NCBI GenBank assembly: GCA_023362775.1
Contig: JALMGJ010000014.1
Span: forward strand, 558,001 to 622,000
Reading direction: 5' to 3'
From: Charina bottae
Lineage: Eukaryota; Chordata; Lepidosauria; Squamata; Charinaidae
DNA length: 64,000 nt
Every line of letters begins with the position of its first letter. Within the stretch, counting starts at the first letter, position 1. Both the position numbers and the translations under genes were made by a program. Of the stretch, positions 1 to 8,323 are shown piece by piece. Below the pieces are notes generated by a model. The model worked only from the letters and a program-made list of their open reading frames with translations, searched no databases and was not told where the DNA came from.

Positions 1-720
1 AATTGCAGGCCAGGGATTGTCCATGTGGACGCTTCCTCCCATTGAAACAACAAAGAAATTAAATGATCTTCAGTAAAGTAGAACAGTCAGCACAAAGCAG
101 CATGATTTTTTAACTCTTAATTATGTTTCAATGGGGTAGGTGAAGTCTGTTCTTATGTTCTGGACTCTTTTTTTTTTCCTGCAATCTGCAGCTCAATGTG
201 CAAACTGGCCAACTGCACCAACCAGGACGTTCCCCCCATTTTCTGCAGATGGGCTCCTTCCGGTGTCCCTTTCGGCTCCACTCAGTGGCCTCCACTTTGG
301 ATGCGACAGTCTTTATTATTTAGAATTTGTCTGCTGCGGTTCCTGTCCCTGATACTTGTTCTGTTTTGCTCAGATAATTTTAGAGCTACGTTGATGTTAT
401 TAAATAGAAAAGGTCTTGTTGATTACATTCAGGCAGGACCAATTATTCCAACGTTCTCAGATCAAGCAAGACGTGAAAGCCACATAGTCCTTGCTCTGCA
501 ACTAGAATTAGCAGACAGTCATCTAGCCGCCAGGAGTCGTAGTCAGTAGTAGAAGCACCCTTCATAAACTTCTCCCATATCCTTTGAAAGTCATCTCAGC
601 CAGTCCTGGTAGATGAAGTGGATTTGATGCAGATGTTATTTAAAACCACTTATAAACCCTGGAAAGGGCAGTCGAATAATAGACAAATGGGTATGTTACG
701 TGTCCCATCGTCTAGGGAGC
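1..720. other. unassigned non-coding stretch
   Basis: I see no recognisable gene or repeat family here. The longest open frame (196-549, plus strand, 117 codons) begins in a T-rich stretch and shows no domain, signal peptide or family resemblance, so I treat it as chance. The stretch ends at the TA-flanked transposon that starts at 721. Confidence 0.5.
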
Positions 721-1099
721 TACAGGTAGTCCTTGCTTAAGGACCACAATTGGGACCGGAATTTCAGTTGCTAAGCAAAGCGGTCATTAAGCGAATCCAA
801 CCTGATTTTATGACCTTTTTTGTGGCAGTTGTTAAGCGAATCACCATGGGCATTAAGCAAACCATGTGGTCATTAAGTGAATCACACAGTTCCCCACTGA
901 TTTTGCTTGCCAGAAGCCAGCTGAGTTGCGACGGTCATAAATGCGAACCGGTTGCCAAGCACCCAAATTGTGATCACATGACCATGGGGACACTGCAATG
1001 GTCATAAGTGTGAGAACTGGTTGTAAGTCAGTTTTTTCAGCACCGTTGTAAGTCTGAACCATCACTAAACAAATGGTTGTTAAGTGAGGACTACCTGTA
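721..1099 (+). mobile_element. TA-flanked miniature DNA transposon, copy 1
   Basis: The element runs from CAGGTAGTCC (723) to the inverse GGACTACCTG (ending 1097) and is bounded by TA on both sides (721-722, 1098-1099). The terminal inverted repeats extend about 25 bp with a few mismatches. The interior has no coding capacity, and the open frames in it are shadows. Three more copies lie at 44295, 58987 and 60668. A TA target duplication with short inverted ends is the pattern of the Tc1/mariner/pogo (Tigger) group, so this is probably a non-autonomous member. The assignment is inferred from ends and target only. Confidence 0.8.
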
Positions 1100-1104
1100 C
1101 ATAT

Positions 1105-1460
1105 TTGGCGGGCCCTAGGTGATAGGCCTTTTCTGCTGTGGCGCCCGCATTGTAGAACCTTGGCCTTGCCACTCCTGAGCTTCTGAAGGTCCCTCAAGAC
1201 CTGGTTATAGCAGCAGGCCTGGGGACCCCAGGGGATGGGCGAATTTGTGAGGTAGCTCCATTATTAACATCCCTTCACCTATTCTTTTCTTTTTCTGTTT
1301 TAGTTTTGCTTTTATAGTTTTTAATGTTTTAAATAATTATATGGTTTCTAATGTTTTAATAGCACCTATGGTTTTAGGTGATGATTGTTTATATATTTAT
1401 TGTTTTATCGGATTGTTGTATGCCACCCAGAGTCACTTTCGTGATAAATAAATAAAGAGA
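1105..1460 (+). mobile_element. LINE 3' end (CR1/L2-like), 5'-truncated
   Basis: The plus strand carries a decayed reverse-transcriptase C-terminus (region 1180-1225 resembles the usual F-R-x-x-LKTWL ending). A T-rich 3' UTR follows, then the diagnostic tail: a ...CCACCCAGAGTCAC... block at about 1425 and AAATAAATAAAG at about 1447. The same tail type recurs at 19490, 35500 and 60585 on the plus strand and at 32396 and 33500 on the minus strand. Family placement (L2 versus CR1) is uncertain. Confidence 0.6.
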
Positions 1461-1601
1461 CTAAAATCCTTGCTTAGGCTGGCATTTATTTGGTTTGCTG
1501 AGTATTCTGCTTGCAACTGATTCTCTTTTGTCTATGAAGGTTCTCAGTCATCCAGGTGGAATTGTCTGTAGCTTGAATCATGTCAACTGGATTTCTATTT
1601 T

Positions 1602-1650
1602 CTCAGTGGAAACGTTTCGCTCCTTATCCAAGGAGCTTCTTCAGTCTGAG
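1602..1650 (-). ncRNA. minimal hammerhead ribozyme motif, family A, left arm
   Basis: Read on the minus strand, the order is CTCAG, A, the core CTGAAGA (1638-1644), stem II GCTCCTT/AAGGAGC around GGAT, GAAA (1615-1618), then CGTT and CTGAG. This fits the hammerhead consensus CUGANGA...GAAA...NUH, with stem III reduced to the palindrome ACGU. The cleavage triplet would be GUU, allowed by the NUH rule but weaker than GUC. Stem I can form from CTCAG with CTGAG. Hammerheads lacking a proper stem III are known to act as dimers in Penelope-like elements. Activity has not been shown for this copy. Confidence 0.6.
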
Positions 1651-1764
1651 CAAAGTTGGTAAGGGAATCCTTAAATATGTTTCTAGGTGGCTGTGTGACC
1701 TAGCCCCAGGTGCAAGGTCACACAGCCACCTAGAAACATATTTAGGATTCCCTTACCAACTTTG

Positions 1765-1813
1765 CTCAGACTGAAGAAGCTCCTTGGATAAGGAGCGAAA
1801 CGTTTCCACTGAG
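1765..1813 (+). ncRNA. minimal hammerhead ribozyme motif, family A, right arm
   Basis: The motif comprises CTCAG (1765-1769), core CTGAAGA (1771-1777), stem II GCTCCTT (1779-1785) pairing perfectly with AAGGAGC (1790-1796) around GGAT, GAAA (1797-1800), CGTT (1801-1804) and CTGAG (1809-1813). All invariant core positions are present. It is the mirror copy of the motif in the left arm, so a transcript of the whole insertion could also fold into one long hairpin that would hide both ribozymes. Confidence 0.62.
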
Positions 1814-1964
1814 AAAATAGAAATCCAGTTGACATGATTCAAGCTACAGATGATTCTCTTTTGATTTGAAGCCTTTACTACAAGTCAACTTGAGTAAGTT
1901 AAAAACGACACTTAACAATTTAAGTAATGTAACCCTATACCATATATGGTTATAGCATCTTTTA

Positions 1965-2110
1965 TTTGTTTGTTTATTTATTTATTGAATTTGTATCCTG
2001 GCAATTTCATTCTGATGACAGCTTATAGCAATTGACATCCGTGGTACCTATAATAATATAAAACAGTAAAACACCATGTAAATACATCATCACATCCACA
2101 GTAAATAATA
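1965..2110 (-). mobile_element. LINE 3' tail fragment, minus strand
   Basis: A run of TTTG/TTTA tetranucleotides (about 1965-1986) is followed by a block resembling the inverse of the CR1/L2-type terminal segment (GAATTTGTATCCTGGCAATT). The rest is AT-rich and decayed. The end at 2110 is approximate, and low complexity continues to about 2200. Confidence 0.4.
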
Positions 2111-2355
2111 AACCAAAACATCTGCATTACACACTATAATAAAAACACCAAACTACTACTTTTATTACTACTTTATTTACTACTTAAATAAATCAACGAA
2201 ATCCCCAAATACCGTTTTGTGGTGGTGTCTTCAAACTGGAGCCAAAGGAGTCGATGTTTCAAAATTAGGGTTTGAAATTTAGACGTTGATATGAGAGTAT
2301 CAGAAGCGCAGAAAGTATGGCGCAGCAGTCCTCGCCTTCTCCTGTGCCCAACCCT

Positions 2356-2687
2356 GAAGGTAAAGGTCCCCCACCCCCCGCACATTTGTGCAGCCGTGTC
2401 CGACTCCGGCGGCCGGTGCTCATCTCCGTTTGTGAGCCGAAGAGCCAGCGCTGTCCGAAGACACTTCCGCGGTCATGTGGCCGGCATGACGCACGCAGAA
2501 CGATGTTACCATCCCACCTAAGTGGTACCTATTCATCTACTTGCGTTTGCATGCTTTCGAATTGCTAGGTTGGCAGGAGCTGGAGCTAGTGCGGGAGCTC
2601 CCTCCGTCACGCGGGGCTGGGGATTCGAACCTCTGAACTTGCGATCGACAAGCCTGGCGTCTTACCCGCTGAGCCACCACACCCCTA
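2356..2687 (-). mobile_element. Sauria-type tRNA-headed SINE
   Basis: Read on the minus strand, the head carries a polymerase III B box GGTTCGAATCC (inverse at 2621-2631). The body contains the usual CCAGCTCCTGCCAACCTAGC-type segment and the GGTACCACTT region, and the tail reads GAGTCGGACACG...CCTTTACCTT (about 2357-2410). A possible 7-bp duplication, CAACCCT (2349-2355 and 2688-2694), flanks it. It looks nearly full length. BovB-type reverse transcriptase is the accepted mobiliser of this SINE family, and a BovB piece lies at 46491. Confidence 0.8.
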
Positions 2688-2694
2688 CAACCCT

Positions 2695-5600
2695 AACCCT
2701 AACCATTCTGTAAATAAGCCATAAACTCCCAGCCTTTGGATGAGTATTTAAGCAGACTTCCGCAATTCACCCTTTACACTGTAATCATATATTTCCTGCA
2801 AGAGTGGCGTAAACTGAGTCATGTGGTATAATAGAGCTTCCTGGAGTTACCTTCCTTGAAACACTCAGCATATATAATGGCAAACGTTGAAGCCTTTGAA
2901 ATCCTAGATATAGAACTAATTCAAGCATTGTTGATATGCATTCATGTCTACCTGGAAATCCACTTCTTTGGAGTTTTCTCTCTTCCATTTAAACAGTTTG
3001 CATAACACATCCCTACAACCAAACTTACTTCCATTCTGATATTGACAAATAATATAGCTTGGAGTTTAATGGCGAGTTGATCTGTAGGAGCAAAATAATG
3101 CATTAACCTCCACGATAGGAAACATAAGCAGAAATAATGGAAAATGCCACCAAATTCTCTATATGAATAACTGGTATATTTCCATCCAGGAACTGACATC
3201 AGTCAACCGTAACAATGCACCTCCATTCCTGGCTTCTAATTAAAATTTTAAAAAACCAAGGGACATGCTTATCTAATTACCTTGAAGGGATTTCCTCCCC
3301 CCTCCTTTAAGAAGTTATTGAATGAAAGAGGGAGGGGTGGACAATGAATGATTTATGATTTTTATTTCCAGCAATGATTCTGCCGTTAAATCCAAGCGAT
3401 TTCCCCCTGAGGATTTTGGAGCAGTTTAATATTCTTCTTTCTTGTACTTGGTCCATTATGCCTGGAATATGAAAAAAGGAAGGAAAAAAGAATGGGGGGA
3501 GCAGATGTTGGATGAAGTATCAAGAAAGAGTAAATTAAATGATCTTGGCAATTCCCCAATGACTTCGGTAGAAAGGAAACCAATGTTATCTGCAGGAAAC
3601 CAGGAACTCTTGATGTCGATGGAATGGTCTTACGTTCAAATGGCCCCAAAGATGAAATGTACAGAGTTTATCTCTCCTTCCTCAAACACACGCGCACGCA
3701 CGCACGCACACGTTTGAGCACAGAGACTATTACAATTCAGTCCATGTGGTTCTTGTATGGTTGGAGTGCACGGTGATAAGCCGGATGGAGACAGAGGTCC
3801 ACGCTTCTTAGACCAACGCAGTTATTAAAAACACATGATAAGGGCAGTAGAGGGTCGTCTAGAGAATTGGCTAGAAGAAAAACAAAACAAAAATGGTCTC
3901 TTGCTTCTCATCTCCAGGTGAACTCTGTTGAACTAGATAACATGCAACATTGGTAGGAAAGACACAAGGATTAATATATATGCTGTTGCTGCAGCTGAGA
4001 AGAGGAAAAACTGGATTTCACTAGGCACAGTCTCCATTTGCTTTAATTTCAGTATGAACTCGGCACATGCTTTGACTGCGACAACTAGCATAAGGTCCAA
4101 AGGAGCATCAAGTTCATACTAAAATTAGGAATGAATTTGATGATGCAATTAAAACAAAGAGTTGCTGGGGGGAGAGGAAGAGAGAAGCATGCATAATATG
4201 TTAAACAACAACAAAAAAGCCATCCACTTAATTTTAAAACAGAAAAAAAAACAATTGCTTGCCACCCCAGGTTATTCATCGCTGTCAGCTTCTCAGGAGA
4301 TTTTGAGCCGCTATAAATATTCAAACTTTTATTTATGTGCATAATAATAATAATAATGAATAAAGGAATGACTGCCTTGCAATTTTTTACAGTTCCAAGA
4401 ATGATCAACTAACTCTTTTGCTTCTTTTCTTGTCTAGGAAAGTGCTATATGATAGCTTGCAGCTTGGTGAAGAAGCACACTCATCTGCAGGAAACAATGA
4501 TATAATATCCTGGGTTCAGTCCATTCCTTGATCAAACTGACGTAAATCAAGTTGAAAGCATCCTGACATGCTTTCCAGTTAAAATATAAGTAGGACAATG
4601 TAAGAATTGACCCAAAGAGCTGCAGCTTCTCCTACCTCCGGGTGACGTGTGCCAACCTTGTGTCTGAAAGAATCATCTTCAGCTATTTTGCCTCTTCATT
4701 GTATTATTATGGGACACAGCGCATCCCATAAGAAGATACCTGCATAATCCACCATGCTGTACACTCCAATAGAAGCATTTTGGGAAAGATTAGGGTTCCT
4801 CGTTAGAGCTCTTTTTCCTACTAACTTGAAGGTGGCTTTGTGGGATCTAAAGCAACCCAGAAACACTCTTTTACTAATATCTAGAGAAGCCAAATTTTGT
4901 GAATAACACTGGCTTTCCTGACGCAAACAGAAAGTTGGACTAGATGCCCTATAAAGATGCCTTTGATTCTACTTAACTCGGGGACGACACAACTGTTCAA
5001 GCTGTTTTGAAAATTCAGACTCTTCAAAGGCGTGGCCACTGCTGAAGGACACAAGGTTGCACCTCAAAACCCAAACAAAAACCTGTGTGTGCCATCGCAA
5101 GAGGAGTGGTCTTCCATGATCCAAACAACTAAGACAAGATCTTGTTTTCTAGACGGCATCATTTAAAACCAGAGCTTATTCTGGATGGCAGGATTCCACT
5201 CCACCATTGAATGATGGCAACCTTGACTGGGTGCAAACAGCTTTGTTTAAAAACAAAGAACAGAACAGAACCAGTCAAAGTCTGGACTCTGAGTGAGAGC
5301 AATCTATCAGCTGTAACTTCCAAAGAGACCCGCCCAGAACATCCTCCCCCCCCCCCCCAATGTTTCATTACCAACATTAACTGCTGCACATCTTAGGAAC
5401 TCACCATGACTTACAGCTTCATTTCTCCAAACTCTTTACATTGCCAAGTTAGTTGACCCTGTCTAAAAAAACGAGTTGACTTAATTACAATACTGCCATG
5501 GGAGCTGATTTTTTAACGGAGAAAAGCTTGCTGTCTCATGTCATTATTTAATTGGTTTTATACCCTTTTGCTTTTGAGAGTCACACCTTATCTTTTCCCT

Positions 5601-7295
5601 GCCGGCTCCTAATCCTCAGCTCTCTGGGCTAACAGATAGTTTTTACTGACCTTTTAGACGGGCTGGTTTTATGGTGACTACTTTTGTCGAGCAGATCCAT
5701 CTTTTGCTAGCAGGCAAACATTTAACCTTTTGTAAGTTCAGCCTGTTGCTGTTTGGTGAAAAGGGCACCCACGGAGAGTGCCTATTCTTATTCATCATAG
5801 GAAGGAGTGATACGGATGCCTTTTCTATTCTTTTTTTGCAAGAAAACAAAACTAAACAAAAGGAGATATTTGAGACTTCAGAGAGGGAACAAGAGAATTA
5901 TGTGGACAAGTATCTTAGTTCGGGGCACATGGATATCTTGATGATAGTGTTCATGCAAGCTACTGACCTCCACGTTTGTCACAAACCTAGCAGCTGCATT
6001 TGCATGTGCTAAACTTGGTTAGTTTGAACAATGATGGGTTTTGTAGGGCAGGTGCTTATCATGTTCCACAGTCAAAGCCAGACTGGTTAGTTGGGATATT
6101 ATGATTTAATATATCGTGCAAACCCAGAAAAACAGGCAATTCAGTAATTAAAGATGTCGTGGGAATGCAACTAGTGTGTTGCAAAAAGACCATTTGTCCT
6201 GAAACTAGGTCTGAAAAAAGGGCACAGAAGTCACTTTGCTTTTTGCAGCAGATCCTACAGAACTACGGAAGGGCCATTCAGCTTTGATGCAGAAAAGCAA
6301 TTGGTTAGTGTCCTGAGGCAGGAAAAAATAAGAGCTGTGGCCCTTCACGTCTAGAAAGACCGAACTCTGGGAAGGCGAATACAGGCATTCAAGCAACTTT
6401 CCTGGGAAATCCCGTTTCTTCTATGCTTGGGAACCGTTTGGGGTCATTCTTCCCTTGGGCATCACCCAACGCAACGCTGCTGAGTGGCTTTCCCCTGCAA
6501 ACTCCTGTGAGCCAATGCCCAAAGGAAACCAAAGCAAAAATGCACAAAATGGGCGGTGTGCAAGAAGGCACAATCATGCCTAGATAAACCAGGCTCCCCA
6601 CCAGCTGAGACCATTAAATGGCTATGAATGGGACCTTTCATTGGGGTGCTGGGAACTGCCAGGACTCATCTGCTCTTCGCTAATTCCTCTCAGCATTGTT
6701 TGCTTAACCCATTGGAACCTTTGGGGCAAAATTGCCAGGAAAATTACGGTGAAACAAAGCCCGTTTGTTTCATCATGTCAGGATTGGGGACATGGAAAGT
6801 AGGGCAGGCGGTGGTGTTGGAGGACATGACATCTGCCGTGCACCAAAAATATTTTTGCAACGAATTAAATCCCCCTACCCTCATAAGTGCAAGAAGTTGG
6901 GTTATTGTTGTTCTAGCTAGCTAACACTTCTAAAAGAAAGGTACCACAAAGGTGTGCACAGATTTTATGCATATCTCAGAGAATATCCTCACCCAGTTAG
7001 AAAAAGCGAGGTGGGCAGGATTTTGAATCATGTGGTCTGGGGGAGAAGAGTCTTACATGCAAATGTGTGTACAAATTAGATTAGATTCCACGCACACAAG
7101 ATGCCCACACGTGATAAATTAATGCAGGTATGTCAGGAATTGGGGTGCACATGTTGCTTCCCAGTGGCTGCATATTGCGGTGGTGGATTTCTAGATGGGG
7201 ACAGATTATCCTGCAAAGGAGGTGACATTTTCTGTTCCTAAATTTGTTATGGAGAATCCCCAATCACTATGTAGCTGGGTGAATGGGTGCCTACC
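2695..7295. other. long unassigned stretch
   Basis: I see no gene and no repeat I can name in these 4.6 kb. Small features are a CA/CGCA microsatellite (3686-3712), (ATA)n at 4341-4358, a C run at 5343-5358, and a short inverted repeat around 4042-4056 and 4111-4126. The open frames are all under about 115 codons and lack domains. Confidence 0.5.
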
Positions 7296-7384
7296 TTGAA
7301 ATTATGTACCAATCGAAGATAATATTTGTAGCTCAGGGTTGAACTGTGGGGTCCTTGGTGCTCTCTGAGCCTTGTTGTTTTCTT

Positions 7385-7424
7385 GCAGATGTTTCATTGC
7401 CAGGCTAGGCAATATCTTCAGTGC
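7385..7424 (-). ncRNA. hammerhead motif, family B, left arm, degenerate
   Basis: On the minus strand: stem I GCA (7422-7424 side), CTGAAGA, stem II TTGCC/GGCAA around TAGCCT, GAAA, then CATC instead of CGTC, then TGC. The G to A change breaks the C-G pair of the residual stem III and gives an AUC triplet. The copy is probably impaired compared with its partner at 7794. Confidence 0.5.
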
Positions 7425-7464
7425 GAAAAGGGAGTGGGACTTGCTCTCTGTTTATATACCATGG

Positions 7465-7753
7465 CTTGTCCTGCTTGTGTTGGTGGAGGTGTTGTTCTCC
7501 CCTTAAGAGTTCCTTGATTGGGCTGTTGTTTGCTGCTTGGTTGATTGATTGAGTTAATAGTTCCTTGATTAGGGTATATTGTGCTGTTTGATGGTTCCTC
7601 TGGTGCTAATCCTGGTGTTAATCTTTGCATATCTGGGTGTTGATTGCTGGCAAGGAGGTGTTCTGGTCTTCTGGCTTTTCTATTGTCTCTTATGAATGGT
7701 ATGTAAATATTGTTTACCTCTATGTGTCTGTTGATGGCTGCTTTGTCTGAGTG
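7465..7753 (-). pseudogene. possible coding remnant between family B arms
   Basis: The middle of the family B insertion is open on the minus strand as part of a 142-codon frame (7418-7846) that continues into both arms. It reads AAINRHIEVNNIYIPFI early on and becomes rich in P, Q, T and N further in. The AINRHIE segment faintly resembles endings of vertebrate Penelope-type polyproteins, but no reverse-transcriptase or GIY-YIG motif is visible. It is best read as a decayed C-terminal scrap, and chance openness remains possible. Confidence 0.28.
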
Positions 7754-7793
7754 CCATGGTATATAAACAGAGAGCAAGTCCCACTCCCTTTTC

Positions 7794-7833
7794 GCACTGA
7801 AGATGTTGCCTAGCCTGGCAATGAAACGTCTGC
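7794..7833 (+). ncRNA. minimal hammerhead ribozyme motif, family B, right arm
   Basis: The motif comprises stem I GCA (7794-7796) with TGC (7831-7833), core CTGAAGA (7797-7803), stem II TTGCC (7806-7810) with GGCAA (7817-7821) around TAGCCT, GAAA (7823-7826) and CGTC (7827-7830). The predicted cleavage site follows C7830, with the preferred GUC triplet. Stem III is only AC/GU with no loop, the form expected to need dimerisation. This is the best-formed ribozyme candidate in the window. Confidence 0.65.
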
Positions 7834-7886
7834 AAGAAAACAACAAGGCTCAGAGAGCACCAAGGACCCCACAGTTGAAATTATGT

Positions 7887-8239
7887 TTATAGTATACAAC
7901 ACCTTGTTTTCATGGTATAGGGCTTATAGACCACTACATAGTTAACCTAGTGATTAACCCAGGAAAAAAAACATGATGTTCCGTAGTCTTTCTGCCTTTA
8001 CCCTCCTGAAAATCCCAGGAGTTGTAGCTTGAACACATCTCTAACCAGCTTGAAGAAGATTGCCTTGAGGCATCTGTGCAGCTCTCCCCCCAACCTCCCC
8101 CCAACATTGCCAAAAGATCTCCAGTCTCCAGCAAATATGTAAACTTATTCCAGGCACTGACTCAGCAAGGCAAACTCCTCCTGTTTTAAGAGCAATAATC
8201 TATGCACCATCTGTGAGTGTGCAATCTGAAGAATGTGCC

Positions 8240-8323
<84 letters not shown>

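Larger units (their letters stand above)
1531..1850. mobile_element. palindromic Penelope-like insertion, family A
   Basis: A discrete 320-bp insertion is bounded by a 13-bp target duplication TGATTCTCTTTTG (1518-1530 and 1851-1863). Within it, 1566-1701 and 1715-1849 are near-perfect inverted repeats of 136 and 135 nt around a 13-nt loop (1702-1714); one single-base indel separates them. The left flank 1531-1565 matches, inverted, the tail of the copy ending at 58466. Each arm carries a hammerhead-like motif, annotated separately. There is no protein. Inverted or tandem pseudo-LTRs with hammerheads are known for Penelope-like retroelements, so I assign it there. The boundaries are seen; the family is inference. 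Confidence 0.65.
7308..7874. mobile_element. palindrome-ended Penelope-like insertion, family B
   Basis: A 567-bp insertion is bounded by the 12-bp duplication TTGAAATTATGT (7296-7307 and 7875-7886). Two 121-nt arms (7344-7464 and 7754-7874) are inverted copies that differ at only a few bases, and they flank a 289-bp middle. The left end extends 36 bp beyond the mirrored arm. Each arm contains a hammerhead-like motif. The arrangement parallels the insertion at 1531, but the sequence is unrelated outside the ribozyme core. The Penelope-like assignment is inferred from the paired inverted pseudo-LTR-like arms plus hammerheads. Confidence 0.65.

Noticed and set aside
196..549. 117-codon frame near the window start
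   Set aside because: No start context, domain or splice signal worth reporting.
2685..2704. Telomere-like CCCTAACCCTAACC
   Set aside because: Only about two and a half units at a SINE flank; too short to claim an interstitial telomere.
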